A stretch of DNA of 33,542 nt from Pseudomonas caspiana (GCF_002158995.1 NZ_LOHF01000020.1:1-33542); one strand, 5' to 3'; counted from the stretch's first letter, positions 15,056 through 23,557 are shown. Notes: generated from the letters alone by a model not told the origin. Numbers and translations: made by a program.

Positions 15056-16783
15056 TTAGAGAAACAGGTCGACCTGGAAGTAGATCGGCGCTTCGCGCTC
15101 GGTGAGCACGCTTGGGCGCTCCAGCGAATGGGCGAATGTCACGCTGGCGCTGACGTGCTCGCCTCTGGCGAACAGCTGCAGGGAGTTACTCGATACGCGG
15201 CCGTTGAAGCCACCGCTGTACCGATCATTACTGACCACACCCTGGTCGTAACCGACGCTGGTGCCGTACTGACTAAAAGCGGGACGCAGCCAGTCCAGCG
15301 TCACCGGCCGCGTCCAGCGCAGCTCATTACGCCAGTAGCCGCCACTGGAGCCGGACAGGAATTGATCCTTGTAGCCGCGCACGGAAGAGCTGCCGCCTAC
15401 GCTGATACGTTGCGAGCTGAACAACACATCCTCGCTGCGCTGCCCGGTGGCGAGGCTGCTGAAGCTGAATGATTCGCCCAACCAATTGAATGGCAACAGA
15501 TAACTCGCGGTAGCGGTGTATTTGCGATAGCGCGGCGTCGGAGTAAGGTTGCCCAATTCGTCCCGTTGCTGAGCATCCTGTTGCGCATCCAGTGCGCCGA
15601 TGCCCTGCTGCATGCCCAGATCAAGGTTGACGAAGGAGTTGCCGATCCGCCGACCGTGGTTGATACCGAATTGCGCTTCTGTAATACGGTTGCTGCTGCC
15701 CTCTAGTCGGGCGTCGTCGATGTAGTTGTTGGTGCGCACATGAGCCAGCCCGGCACTGACCGAAGTTTTGCTGACGGCATCGCGATGGATCAGGCGCTCG
15801 GCGAGAAACTGGTGATTCTGGCTGTCACCATTCTGTTTGAAGCTGAAACCATCACCTTGCGCCTGCGAGCGATACTCGCTCTGGCTGTAGGTGTAACTGA
15901 AGTTCCACCAGCCATACGGAACGTTGTAATAGAGCATGGCGTTTTTGGAGGTGGACTTGTGATCACTGACCACATCATGCCCACCACGCACGATCAGTTG
16001 GTCGGCAATACCCAACGGGCTGTCCCACTCAAGACCGGCATCTACCTGCTGCTCGCCGGTACTCTTCTGCCCATCGTTATTGCGCGACAGGCTTGCACGC
16101 CAAGGCTTCTGAGGCTCGTTGCGCACCAGCACGTCACTGCCACCGACCTCGTTGCCTGGCGCCAACTCCATCTGCGCCTGTCTGGACGGCAACCTATTGA
16201 GTTGGTCCACCAGTTGCTCGATTTCGCGCAGATTCAGAACCTCGCCACTTTTCCCCGGAAAGGCCATCGCCAGCTCACGGTCGGAGACATTGCTGCCTGG
16301 CGCACTTTTCAGGCTTTCAAGCTTGCCTTCCACCACCAACACAATCAGGTGCCCTTTGGACAGGTCCTGTTGCGGCAAATATGCACGGCTGGTGACCAGT
16401 CCTTGATCGAGGTAGTAGTTGGTAACGGCCTTGAGCAGATCATTCAAATCAGCCACGGCCAGGCAGCGATCAACATAAGGTTTAAGCAGCCGGTCACGAT
16501 CAACGCCGCCAAGGCGCTCAGCACCTTGGAGTTCTATCGTCTTGATGGGAAAGCAGCGGGCATCTTCGGGCGAAGCCGGTTTAGCAGGCTCAGTGTTGGA
16601 GCCTGGCAGCTCCTTGAGTTCCTGGAGTCGGCGTTGCTGTTCTTCAATCAGGCGATTCTGTCGATCACGAATCAGGTCCTGATCACCTGGGGTTGGCACT
16701 GTTGCGCCGAACGCAGACGAACCGATAGCAAACAAAAGGGCGCACGAATGCAGCCACGTCCGTGGGGAGGCAAACATAAACAT
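15056..16783 (-). CDS. cdiB: CdiB/ShlB-type outer-membrane transporter (TpsB)
   Basis: A 575-residue Omp85-superfamily transporter that exports CdiA across the outer membrane. The start at 16783 is chosen because it opens a signal peptide (MFMFASPRTWLHSCALLFAI, cleavage near SSAFGA); an upstream TTG frame to 16840 adds only a cytoplasmic-looking extension. A Gln/Arg-rich helix (about residues 35-60) is followed by POTRA regions (about 70-225: CFPIKTIELQGAERL, VTNYYLDQGLVTSRAYLPQQ, LIVLVVEGKLE) and a C-terminal 16-strand-type barrel. The VRGY motif typical of TpsB proteins occurs in SVRGYKDQF near residue 470, followed by the conserved WRNELRW. The last residue is Leu after Phe (DLFL), a usual barrel end. 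It forms an operon with cdiA, 32 bases downstream. Confidence 0.93.
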   Translation of the reverse strand: MFMFASPRTWLHSCALLFAIGSSAFGATVPTPGDQDLIRDRQNRLIEEQQRRLQELKELPGSNTEPAKPASPEDARCFPIKTIELQGAERLGGVDRDRLLKPYVDRCLAVADLNDLLKAVTNYYLDQGLVTSRAYLPQQDLSKGHLIVLVVEGKLESLKSAPGSNVSDRELAMAFPGKSGEVLNLREIEQLVDQLNRLPSRQAQMELAPGNEVGGSDVLVRNEPQKPWRASLSRNNDGQKSTGEQQVDAGLEWDSPLGIADQLIVRGGHDVVSDHKSTSKNAMLYYNVPYGWWNFSYTYSQSEYRSQAQGDGFSFKQNGDSQNHQFLAERLIHRDAVSKTSVSAGLAHVRTNNYIDDARLEGSSNRITEAQFGINHGRRIGNSFVNLDLGMQQGIGALDAQQDAQQRDELGNLTPTPRYRKYTATASYLLPFNWLGESFSFSSLATGQRSEDVLFSSQRISVGGSSSVRGYKDQFLSGSSGGYWRNELRWTRPVTLDWLRPAFSQYGTSVGYDQGVVSNDRYSGGFNGRVSSNSLQLFARGEHVSASVTFAHSLERPSVLTEREAPIYFQVDLFL

Positions 16784-17074
16784 TCCATCGATATGTCGCA
16801 GGCGTTTCGTTTGAAATGCGCCAGCAAGAGGAAAAAGCAACCGCGAGGTGCAAGCCTGAATACCGGCTAGATGCCGGCAAATAGCAGCAAAGTGCCATCA
16901 AACATCGGAAAATTTAAACAAAGTGTATCAACGCTGAAACAGACAGCCGATCTGAGGAAAGTTCCGGGGCGGGGGAAATTTTGTGATGGATGTCACTAAA
17001 AATGGAGAAGAGTGCGAATCAGAATTTACAAGCGAGACAATGGGGGCACGCTGCGCAACGAGAGTCCCAGCACG
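16784..17074. other. cdi promoter region
   Basis: About 290 bases without a gene lie between the cdiB start and the higA terminator. Transcription of the whole cdi array must start here. A CRP/Vfr-like palindrome is present (16982-16997). I could not assign a confident -35/-10 pair; the stretch just downstream of the palindrome on the minus strand contains TTGATA and TAAATT, but only nine bases apart. Confidence 0.5.
16982..16997 (-). promoter_or_regulatory. CRP/Vfr-like binding site upstream of cdiB
   Basis: TGTGA-TGGATG-TCACT matches the TGTGA-N6-TCACA consensus of CRP/Vfr with one mismatch and is flanked by A/T-rich bases on both sides. It sits about 200 bases upstream of the cdiB start. 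Vfr is the Pseudomonas CRP homologue and controls several virulence and secretion genes. Control of cdi here is an inference from the site alone. Confidence 0.4.
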
Positions 17075-17104
17075 AAAAAAGCTGTGAACATTGCATCCAC
17101 AGCT
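17075..17104 (-). terminator. Intrinsic terminator of higBA
   Basis: On the minus strand AGCTGTG (17104-17098) pairs with CACAGCT (17086-17080) across an 11-base loop and is followed directly by a run of six T (17080-17075). It lies about 60 bases after the higA stop and separates higBA from the cdi operon read from the same strand. Confidence 0.8.
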
Positions 17105-17163
17105 CCCGTATCAGATCAGCGAGTTGACACCCGACAGAATGCTATCGACGCTCAGGAGGAGCT

Positions 17164-17454
17164 TTAATTATTAGCCCGAGCATAGCGCTCAATGGGTGGC
17201 TGCTCACGATGCTCCGCCTGCCACAGATCATAGTCAGCCTGGATACCTAACCAAAGGCGAGCAGTGCTGATCCCTGCCCGTTCAAGCCTGACTGCCAGAT
17301 CAGGGCTGATCGGTGCATGACCATGCAAAATTCTGGAAAGTGTTTCTCGGGCAAAGCCTAAGTGTCTAGCAAACTCGGTTATCGTCGTGTCCAAGCCAGG
17401 AATGACATCCTCGCGCAGGATCGCTCCGGGGTGAGGCGGGTTGAACATTCCCAT
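17164..17454 (-). CDS. higA: HigA-type antitoxin (XRE-family HTH)
   Basis: A 96-residue antitoxin. The ATG at 17454 is preceded by GAAGGAGA at good spacing, and the protein begins MGMFNPPHPGAILREDVIPG, the standard start of HigA. The frame extends upstream into higB but without a start site. The HTH lies at about residues 28-62 (TEFARHLGFARETLSRILHG), and the C-terminus contains WLGIQADYDLWQAEH, typical of the family. It neutralises HigB by direct binding and represses the operon through the upstream palindrome. The gene starts 11 bases after higB, in the toxin-first order characteristic of higBA. Confidence 0.93.
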   Translation of the reverse strand: MGMFNPPHPGAILREDVIPGLDTTITEFARHLGFARETLSRILHGHAPISPDLAVRLERAGISTARLWLGIQADYDLWQAEHREQPPIERYARANN

Positions 17455-17465
17455 TACAATCTCCT

Positions 17466-17744
17466 TCAGTGATAGTCCAGATAGCTGACCAACTCGACAT
17501 CCGTCTCGACGAATCTGAAAATCACCCGCCAATTGGCAGTAACTGTGATAGACCAGAAACCTGAAAGATTGCCTTTAAGCTGATGCAACCGCCAGCCAGG
17601 GAGATTCAGGTCCTCTGGATATTCCGCGCGATTCAAGACTGTGAGTATGTGAGCTAACCTCCTTGAGTGATCGGGCCTGATCCCACTGGTTGAACCCGTT
17701 TCGAAAAACAGCCTCAACCCTTTGTGTTTCCACCCAAGAATCAT
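17466..17744 (-). CDS. higB: HigB/RelE-type toxin (mRNA interferase)
   Basis: A 92-residue RelE-superfamily toxin that cleaves translated mRNA on the ribosome. The ATG at 17744 gives MILGWKHKGLRLFFETGSTS, the usual HigB start; an in-frame ATG at 17786 would place the operator palindrome inside the gene, so I reject it. The conserved middle 'RLAHILTVLNRA', the 'PGWRLHQLKGNLSGFWSI' segment and the basic strand 'ANWRVIFRF' carry the residues expected for RNA binding and catalysis. It ends with VSYLDYH. The gene is followed after 11 bases by higA. Confidence 0.92.
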   Translation of the reverse strand: MILGWKHKGLRLFFETGSTSGIRPDHSRRLAHILTVLNRAEYPEDLNLPGWRLHQLKGNLSGFWSITVTANWRVIFRFVETDVELVSYLDYH

Positions 17745-17752
17745 CGACGCAT

Positions 17753-17771
17753 TGTGATGTGACACATCACA
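17753..17771 (-). promoter_or_regulatory. Palindromic operator of higBA
   Basis: TGTGATGTG-A-CACATCACA is a perfect palindrome with 9-bp arms and one central base. It ends nine bases before the higB start codon, where a HigA dimer would block the promoter or initiation. Autorepression by HigA is known for the family; the assignment to this palindrome is inferred from position and symmetry. Confidence 0.7.
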
Positions 17772-17912
17772 CCTTGCAATGGCCATATATCTTTTCTTCT
17801 ATCAGCGTTCATTTGCCACTTTGAATGGTTACGTGAATGAGCGAGCAATGTTGGGTCAGAAGAAAGTATTCCAGTGACCTTATTCTGTCTGTTGGACGCA
17901 TCGTTTTCTCAG

Positions 17913-17934
17913 GTCAGTTTTTTCTGAAACTGAC
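17913..17934. terminator. Hairpin between the DapA-like gene and higB
   Basis: GTCAGTTT (17913-17920) and AAACTGAC (17927-17934) form a perfect 8-bp stem. It lies about 30 bases after the stop of the DapA-like gene on the minus strand. There is no clean T-run after it on that strand, so it is a weak candidate terminator. Confidence 0.35.
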
Positions 17935-17965
17935 GCCCGCCGCCGCCCTCAAGCTCCCCTAGCGC

Positions 17966-18817
17966 TCAGATCATCCCGCGCAATCGCTCAACCATCGCTT
18001 CTGAGCTCGCCAGCATCGGCGCACGCACCTCGTCCTTGATCCAGCCTTGCAGTGCCAATGCGGTTTTTACCGGGGCGGGATTGGGTTCGATAAACAGAGT
18101 CTGAATCAGCGTCAATAATTGGAAGAAAGTGTCGCGCGCAGCCTGCAGTTGGCCGTCTTGAATTTCACGATGCAGGCGCACGAACTGCTGTGGATGGATG
18201 TGCGCTGAGGCAGCGATCGCGCCGGTCGCACCCAGGCACATGGCGCTGAACATTTGGGCATCTTCACCGGCGAGTACATCAACGTTGCCGCTCGCCAGCA
18301 GCGCAAGGGTCGTATCCTGATTGCCGCCACAGTCTTTGATCGCAGCTATCCGAGGATGCTGCACGATGCGCAGCAAGGTGTCTTTGTGCAGGGTCGCGCC
18401 GGTGCGATAAGGAATGTCGTAGAGAATGACAGGCACGCTTGAGGCATCGGCGACGGTATTGAAGAACACTTCGAGCGCTGGCTGGGACGGGCGAATGTAA
18501 TACGGCGCGGGCACCAGCAAGCCAGCGATGCGACGCTGCAGAATGTCCTGTTGAAAGCGCAACAGCTCGGCCTGATTATTACCGGCAAGGCCCATTACGA
18601 CTCTGTCTGGCGAGGTCATTTCCAGCACCGCATCAAGCACTGCCAATTGCTCAGCCTTACTCAACGCCGCCGCTTCGCCAGTCGTGCCGCAGACTACTAA
18701 CCCTGCAACGCCACCCTCCAGCAAATGAGCAACCAGACGACGCAACGCGCCGAAGTCGATGGCGTCATTCTGAAAAGGGGTGACGACAGCAACCCAGATT
18801 CCTTGAAACGATGACAT
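17966..18817 (-). CDS. DapA-family (dihydrodipicolinate synthase-like) aldolase
   Basis: A 283-residue class I aldolase of the DapA/NAL superfamily. The start at 18817 has AGGAGAA at good spacing; an upstream ATG at 18850 lacks it. Key residues are all present: GTTGE (residues 44-48), Tyr133 and Arg138 in YDIPYRTG, and the Schiff-base Lys161 in AAIKDCGG, numbering that nearly matches E. coli DapA. True DapA usually has 'YN-P-RTG'; here Asp follows Tyr133. The reaction would be pyruvate plus an aldehyde (aspartate semialdehyde if it is a real DapA). It is not next to bamC or other lysine genes, so it may be a paralogue with a different aldehyde substrate. I therefore give no symbol. Confidence 0.88.
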   Translation of the reverse strand: MSSFQGIWVAVVTPFQNDAIDFGALRRLVAHLLEGGVAGLVVCGTTGEAAALSKAEQLAVLDAVLEMTSPDRVVMGLAGNNQAELLRFQQDILQRRIAGLLVPAPYYIRPSQPALEVFFNTVADASSVPVILYDIPYRTGATLHKDTLLRIVQHPRIAAIKDCGGNQDTTLALLASGNVDVLAGEDAQMFSAMCLGATGAIAASAHIHPQQFVRLHREIQDGQLQAARDTFFQLLTLIQTLFIEPNPAPVKTALALQGWIKDEVRAPMLASSEAMVERLRGMI

Positions 18818-19475
18818 GCGTGTTCTCCTGATGATTGACCGAAAAGTCACCGTCAGAAGCGAGAGAAAGGAGGTGTGCGGCGGGCAGTGTCTGCGTGGCG
18901 CTCATTGTCCTGTCAGCTCATCTGACGGGACAGCGCGCCCCGGTCACATGAGCGACTGTTTCTTCGATTTATTGGCGACACAGGCACGAGTCTGCGCCTT
19001 AGCATTAAAGCCAAAAGCGGAAAGTTCGTAACCGGTGGTAGGAAGCATAAACATGCACGCCATTAAACAATGCGATGTTTTTAAAACTTTCACACCACGC
19101 TTGTCAATGTTGCCAGGCCGAACAGCTGATTCATCCGCACACTGAAGAATCGTTTCAACCAATGATCATCTGCGACTTTAGAACGCCCGAAGCAGGCCGA
19201 TAGCAGGCCACCAGACAGCAGGTTTCAACGTCATCGGCAGGACATTTGATAAGCGCGTGACGCTATCTATACTCCCTCCATCATTTGAGTGTATGCACAG
19301 CCATCACGGAAGACCTCAATCAAGCGGCGATTCGAAGCCAGACAGAGACGCTGGCCGAGCGATAATCTATAACCTGCTGTTTTAGATAGCTTTAACCTCG
19401 AATACAGACCACCCGACAGGTCGAACCCATTCCTCGCAAATGGATTTCACCGGTGCCTGAAGTAACTTCATACGG
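18818..19475. other. Long intergenic region between divergent genes
   Basis: About 660 bases separate the DapA-like gene (minus) from the chemoreceptor gene (plus). I see no convincing gene. A 72-codon minus-strand frame (18944-19162) and a 71-codon plus-strand frame (18816-19031) lack ribosome binding sites and recognisable sequence. Both promoters should be here, and the stretch is long enough to hold a small RNA I cannot identify by eye. Confidence 0.4.
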
Positions 19476-21044
19476 ATGCTGAAGATGGCCAAACATATCA
19501 CTCAAACTGAACAAACTTTCCCTGCCGAACAACGCTTGATTTCAGCGACTGATACGAAAGGCAAAATCACCTACTGCAACGATGAATTCGCGAAAATCGC
19601 GGGTTACTCGCAAGCCGAACTTATTGGTAGCCCGCACAATCTGGTGCGCCATCCTGATATGCCCGCAGCAGTCTTCGGATTAATGTGGAGTTACCTGAAG
19701 GCCGGTAAAAGCTGGATGGGCATCGTTAAGAACCGCTGCAAGAACGGCGACTATTACTGGGTCAGCGCGTACGTCACGCCGATCCTCGAAGACGGCCGAC
19801 TGATCGGCTACGAGTCCGTACGGGTCAAGCCAACAAGGGAGCAAGTCAGCCGCGCAGAAGCCCTTTACGCCAGATTGCGCAGCGGTAAAAAAGCGGTCGC
19901 CAGCTCGCGTCATCTCACTGCGTTTCTCAGCGTAATGGCTGTACCGGCAATTGCTGCCGTCCTGGGGGTCGGTGTCAACGTGCTCTTCCCCGGCACCATT
20001 GCTCATGTGGCGACCGCCGTGCTGTTTCTGGCCTTGGGTGGGTGGGCGCACATGCGCTTTGAGCAGCAACTGTCAGGCATCATTCGCAGTGCACCCGGCG
20101 CCTTTACCGACCCGGTGAGCGCCCTGACCTACAGCGACGCCTACGGGACCAGCGCTCGTCTGGAGATGGTGTTGGTCAGCGAAGATGCTCGTTTGCGCAC
20201 CGCGCTGACCCGTCTGAGCGACCTGGCGGCACAAGTCTCGGAAGCGGCCGGGCACTCTTCGCATCTGTCCACGCAAAGCGAGCACGCCTTGCTGGAGCAA
20301 CGTGCGGAAACCGACCTGACGGCTGCGGCCATGACCGAGATGGCAGCATCCATCAACGAAGTATCCAAACACGTGCAGCACACGGCGGCAGAAGCCACGA
20401 CTGCGAACGAGCTGGCCGAACAGGGCAGCAAGGTTGCAGGCACCTCCCGCGAAGCCATCCAGCGTCTGGCCGGGACGGTAACCAGCATCAGCAATGCCGT
20501 AGATAATCTGGCCAACGAAACCCAGCAGATCATGTCGGCAGCCAGCGTCATTCAGGCGATCGCCGATCAGACCAACCTCCTTGCACTCAACGCAGCGATC
20601 GAAGCAGCCAGAGCCGGAGAACAAGGTCGCGGTTTTGCCGTGGTGGCTGACGAGGTTCGCGCGCTGGCAGGCAAAACGCGGGAGTCGACCCAACAGATTC
20701 AGGCGGTGATCGAGTCGCTTAAAAAAGGGGCAGACGAAGCAGTGAGCATCGCTCAGCTAGGCATCAGCGAAGCCGACAATGGTGTTGCGCAGGTGATCGA
20801 AGCGCAAAATGCCTTGCAGGGTATTCGCGAGGTCATCGCACGTATCAGTAATATGGGCCATCAAATGGCGACCGCCTCCGAAGAGCAGGCCCATGTGGCG
20901 GAGGACATTTCCCGGCAGATCAATAACGTCGCGGCGACCTTCGAAACCTCCGCAAGCAATGCCAACGCGGCGGTAGCACGGGGCACCGAACTGGAAAACA
21001 CCTCCCGCGGACTGCGCGCATTGGTTGAGCGGTTTAACCGCTAG
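19476..21044 (+). CDS. Aer-type PAS-domain methyl-accepting chemotaxis protein
   Basis: A 522-residue chemoreceptor. An N-terminal PAS domain (about residues 15-125) has TDTKGKITYCNDEFAKIAGY, GSPHNLVRHPDMP and SWMGIVKNRCKNGDYYWVSA, the pattern of FAD-binding Aer PAS domains. Two membrane segments lie around 147-190. The rest is the cytoplasmic signalling coiled coil, with the conserved tip AIADQTNLLALNAAIEAARA. It senses redox or oxygen through cytoplasmic FAD and signals to CheA/CheW. The C-terminus ends VERFNR without the NWETF-type CheR/CheB tether, so adaptation would depend on other receptors or be absent. Translation may start at 19476 or at the ATG nine bases downstream. The gene stands alone, typical of Aer genes in Pseudomonas. 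Confidence 0.92.
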   Translation: MLKMAKHITQTEQTFPAEQRLISATDTKGKITYCNDEFAKIAGYSQAELIGSPHNLVRHPDMPAAVFGLMWSYLKAGKSWMGIVKNRCKNGDYYWVSAYVTPILEDGRLIGYESVRVKPTREQVSRAEALYARLRSGKKAVASSRHLTAFLSVMAVPAIAAVLGVGVNVLFPGTIAHVATAVLFLALGGWAHMRFEQQLSGIIRSAPGAFTDPVSALTYSDAYGTSARLEMVLVSEDARLRTALTRLSDLAAQVSEAAGHSSHLSTQSEHALLEQRAETDLTAAAMTEMAASINEVSKHVQHTAAEATTANELAEQGSKVAGTSREAIQRLAGTVTSISNAVDNLANETQQIMSAASVIQAIADQTNLLALNAAIEAARAGEQGRGFAVVADEVRALAGKTRESTQQIQAVIESLKKGADEAVSIAQLGISEADNGVAQVIEAQNALQGIREVIARISNMGHQMATASEEQAHVAEDISRQINNVAATFETSASNANAAVARGTELENTSRGLRALVERFNR

Positions 21045-21065
21045 CAGCATCGCCCCCATCAAACA

Positions 21066-21096
21066 AAATGCCAACCATTGAACGGGAATGGCATTT
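21066..21096 (+). terminator. Hairpin after the chemoreceptor gene
   Basis: AAATGCCA (21066-21073) pairs with TGGCATTT (21089-21096), about 22 bases after the stop codon. The T-run is only the three bases ending the stem, so it is a moderate candidate. A REPIN begins immediately after it. Confidence 0.45.
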
Positions 21097-21170
21097 CTGC
21101 AGGAGCTGCCGCAGGCTGCGAAGCATTCATCCTGACACACCGCTTTCGCAGCCTTCGGCAGCTCCTACAG
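21097..21170. repeat. REPIN (paired inverted REPs, 'gagctgcc' class)
   Basis: Two inverted arms, 'ctgcaggagctgccgcaggc' and 'gccttcggcagctcctacag', flank a short spacer of about 30 bases. The same class occurs at 26821-26894. REPINs of this kind are non-autonomous mobile repeats mobilised by RAYT transposases. It lies between two convergently transcribed genes, a usual place for them. Confidence 0.85.
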
Positions 21171-21253
21171 GTCCTATGCTTGCTTCGCGACAGCGCGTTG
21201 CCAGGGACAACGAGGCAGGGGTGTTGCTAAGAATGCATCAACCCGCAATATCC

Positions 21254-22213
21254 TCAGGGCAACAAAATCACCTTTTCCCCTGCGCCCTGATTGACCTCTT
21301 CGTACCGCGCCAAACCTTCGCTCAGCGGTGACTCGACCAGACCTGTCGGCAGCGGCAAGCTGCCTTCGTCGAAGAACCGGCCAAACTGGTCGAGCATCTT
21401 CGCGCAAGCGTTGCAGTCATAAAGCAGCGAATTGATCCCCACCACTGATCCGCCTTTACGGTACAGCGCCAGCGACGGCAGCTTTACGTGGCCGTCCACC
21501 GGAGCCGCGATGATCGCGATACGACCGAACGTGGCCAGCGCAGGCACTGAAGCCGCAAGCCAGAAGCCAGTGGTGTCGAAAATCACATCGGCACCGCTCT
21601 GGAAAACGCCATTAACCTGCGCCGCAAGTTCTTCTGGCTTGTCCAGCAGAATGCTTTCGAAACCCTGTTCTTGCAGCGCGACGATGTGCTCGGGGCGACG
21701 CACTGCGCCCAGTACCCGAGCGCCGAGAATTCTGCCCAGCGCCAGTGCCGCGCTACCCACTGCGCCATTGGCCCCGATGACCAGCAAGCGCGTTTCGGCG
21801 CCAACCAGGCTGCGTTGCAACGCATCCCACGCGGTGGTGTAAGGCACACCGAGGCTGGCAGCCTGACTGAAATTCAAACTCTTTGGTTTGAGCGCCACCC
21901 CTTGAGCAGGCAATGTCAGAAACTGCGCGTGAGAGCCGTCGCGAAAGAAACCCGGCTCTTTACCCGTACCCCAGACTTCCTGACCCAACAGATCCTTGGG
22001 GCCCTGGACGACCACGCCAGCGAAATCCCGACCCGGCACTCTCGGCAATGTGGTGTAGGGAAAACGCCCGAGAACATTTTTCACGTCACTGGGGTTCAGG
22101 CCAGCGGCTTTGACCTCGATCAGGACTTCGTTCTGGGCAGGTACGGGCGTTGGCAGCTCGACGTATTGCAGGGCTGCAAGATCGCCGGTTTTTGAGAATT
22201 GCAGGGCTTTCAT
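21254..22213 (-). CDS. MDR-family NAD(P)H:quinone oxidoreductase / zinc-less alcohol dehydrogenase
   Basis: A 319-residue medium-chain dehydrogenase/reductase. The ATG at 22213 follows AGGAGG at good spacing; the frame extends upstream to 22285 without support. The GroES-like N-terminal domain (residues 1-120) has KAAGLNPSDVKNVLGRFPYT and PGRDFAGVV. The Rossmann domain has IGANGAVGSAALALGRILGA (about 145-165), a nucleotide-binding loop. The Cys/His zinc ligands of true alcohol dehydrogenases are missing, so it fits the quinone-reductase branch, which reduces quinones or enones with NADPH. It is 29 bases downstream of the XapX gene and probably cotranscribed. Substrate unknown. Confidence 0.88.
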   Translation of the reverse strand: MKALQFSKTGDLAALQYVELPTPVPAQNEVLIEVKAAGLNPSDVKNVLGRFPYTTLPRVPGRDFAGVVVQGPKDLLGQEVWGTGKEPGFFRDGSHAQFLTLPAQGVALKPKSLNFSQAASLGVPYTTAWDALQRSLVGAETRLLVIGANGAVGSAALALGRILGARVLGAVRRPEHIVALQEQGFESILLDKPEELAAQVNGVFQSGADVIFDTTGFWLAASVPALATFGRIAIIAAPVDGHVKLPSLALYRKGGSVVGINSLLYDCNACAKMLDQFGRFFDEGSLPLPTGLVESPLSEGLARYEEVNQGAGEKVILLP

Positions 22214-22242
22214 GGGAGCCTCCTTTAAGTAGGAATAATCGA

Positions 22243-22416
22243 TCAGGACAGCCAGGTCGCAACCAGTTGCTTGCCCATTGGCCATAGTTTTTCACCCAGC
22301 AACATGCCGGTCAGGCCAACCAGTGCCACGGCGGGCGGTGCTGGCGAGCGGAAATCAAGAGCGCCGTAGAGCAGGCCTACGCCGATGCCGATAACGATGG
22401 AGATGAGGTAACTCAT
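22243..22416 (-). CDS. XapX-domain small membrane protein
   Basis: A 57-residue protein with two hydrophobic helices: SYLISIVIGIGVGLLYGALD, then FRSPAPPAVALVGLTGMLLG. The RSPAPP turn between the helices is the hallmark of XapX (DUF1427) proteins. The start at 22416 is preferred because it opens the first helix; the frame extends six codons upstream. Function is unknown; these genes are commonly found beside reductases and AraC or LysR regulators, as here. Confidence 0.85.
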   Translation of the reverse strand: MSYLISIVIGIGVGLLYGALDFRSPAPPAVALVGLTGMLLGEKLWPMGKQLVATWLS

Positions 22417-22540
22417 GATGAACCCCGTGCACAATTTGCTAATGCACGCAGTTTAGAGGCGGGTGGAAAAAGCTATCGGCCAAGGGCTTCTGAATATCGG
22501 TCAGGGTGAATGCACACGTATCTATAGGAACACACGGGGA

Positions 22541-22632
22541 CCTGTAGGAGTGAGCTTGCTCGCGATAACGGTAGACCTGTTGAGAATTATCTTTTGGCCT
22601 GACGCTATCGCGAGCAAGCTCACTCCTACAGG
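22541..22632. repeat. REPIN with 26-bp perfect arms ('gagcttgctcgcgat' class)
   Basis: The arms at 22541-22566 and 22607-22632 are a perfect 26-bp inverted repeat around a 40-base spacer. The arm reads CCTGTAGGAGTGAGCTTGCT and then 'cgcgat'. This is a different class from the elements at 21097 and 26821. It sits between the AraC gene and the XapX gene, in the region where the xapX promoter should lie. Confidence 0.88.
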
Positions 22633-22682
22633 GATGCATTTCAATTCATTAGCGTATGTTTTGTTTGACTGGAGCTGCGTCG

Positions 22683-23504
22683 CTACCGATCCCCCACTGA
22701 ATACTGCGAAGGCGCCACGCCCAACTCACGTCGAAACATGTCGCTGAAGCTGCTGGGCGAATAGCCCAATGAGCGCGCGATCATGCTGATCGGTACGCCC
22801 TGGATGATTTCAGCCACCGCTGTCGCCAACTGTACTTGTCTGCGCCACTCAGCGAAGCCCATGCCTAATGCACTTTGGAACAGGCGCGCGAGGGTTCGAA
22901 CGCTCGCGCCGGCGTTTTCGGCATGCTGCTCAAACGGGATATCCAGCGACGGCTCGCTCATGACCGCCTGACAAAGACTCAGCAAACGCCGGTCAGAGTT
23001 ATCCGGCATGGGGATTTTCAGAATGGAGCGTCTGGCGCGTTGCAGCTCCAGGAGCGCCAGCCCGACGAGTGCATCGTAATACTGCGACTCTTGATTATCA
23101 GCCTGCTCGACCAAACCCAGAATCAATTCGCGCAGCAGGCGGCCAACCTCGAAGACCTGTACGGTTTTTTCCAGCGTGTCGGCAATGGCTGGACGCAGGT
23201 AGATGTTGCGCATCTCCAGATCAGTGACCACGCGAATGCCATGTATCACGCCAGGCGGCAGCCACACGGCACGCTGCGGCGGCACAACCAAAGCTTCGAG
23301 CGGCGTTTCAACCCACATTACACCCGAGGTGGCGTACAGCACCTGACCCCACATATGTTCATGCGGCTCGATGTAACGCCCACGCGGATAGGTGCGCGCC
23401 AGAGGTTGCACAGGCACGGCGGTATCAGAAAGGTCAGGAGGTGCAGCGAGGGCCATGGGGAGTGACCGAGTCAGGCTAAGTTGGAGCATATAGTAGCCGG
23501 ACAT
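22683..23504 (-). CDS. AraC-family transcriptional regulator
   Basis: A 273-residue regulator with an N-terminal cupin sensing domain (about residues 40-110: YIEPHEHMWGQVLYATSGVM, VPPQRAVWLPPGVIHGI) and a C-terminal double HTH (about 175-270), including SVRTLARLFQSALGMGFAEW and ISMIARSLGYSPSSFSDMFRRELG. The ligand is unknown. The start is uncertain: ATG codons at 23504, 23489 and 23456 are possible and none has a clear ribosome binding site. It lies upstream of the XapX/reductase pair on the same strand and may control it; this is inferred from proximity only, since a REPIN and about 270 bases intervene. Confidence 0.9.
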   Translation of the reverse strand: MSGYYMLQLSLTRSLPMALAAPPDLSDTAVPVQPLARTYPRGRYIEPHEHMWGQVLYATSGVMWVETPLEALVVPPQRAVWLPPGVIHGIRVVTDLEMRNIYLRPAIADTLEKTVQVFEVGRLLRELILGLVEQADNQESQYYDALVGLALLELQRARRSILKIPMPDNSDRRLLSLCQAVMSEPSLDIPFEQHAENAGASVRTLARLFQSALGMGFAEWRRQVQLATAVAEIIQGVPISMIARSLGYSPSSFSDMFRRELGVAPSQYSVGDR

Positions 23505-23531
23505 GGGGCAGGAAGATTGTATCTACGCGTT

Positions 23532-23557
23532 GTGGGACCGGCTTTAACCGGTCCCAC
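23532..23557. terminator. 10-bp hairpin downstream of the OprD-type gene
   Basis: GTGGGACCGG and CCGGTCCCAC form a perfect 10-bp stem with a six-base loop (CTTTAA), about 35 bases after the porin stop codon. It has no T-run, but sequences like this recur widely in Pseudomonas and may act as terminators or as short repeats. Confidence 0.5.

Noticed and set aside
15740..16870. 376-codon plus-strand frame opposite cdiB
   Set aside because: Antisense shadow of cdiB, which has clear POTRA and VRGY features.
17744..17786. Longer HigB start
   Set aside because: It would put the operator palindrome in the coding sequence and adds residues not seen in the family.
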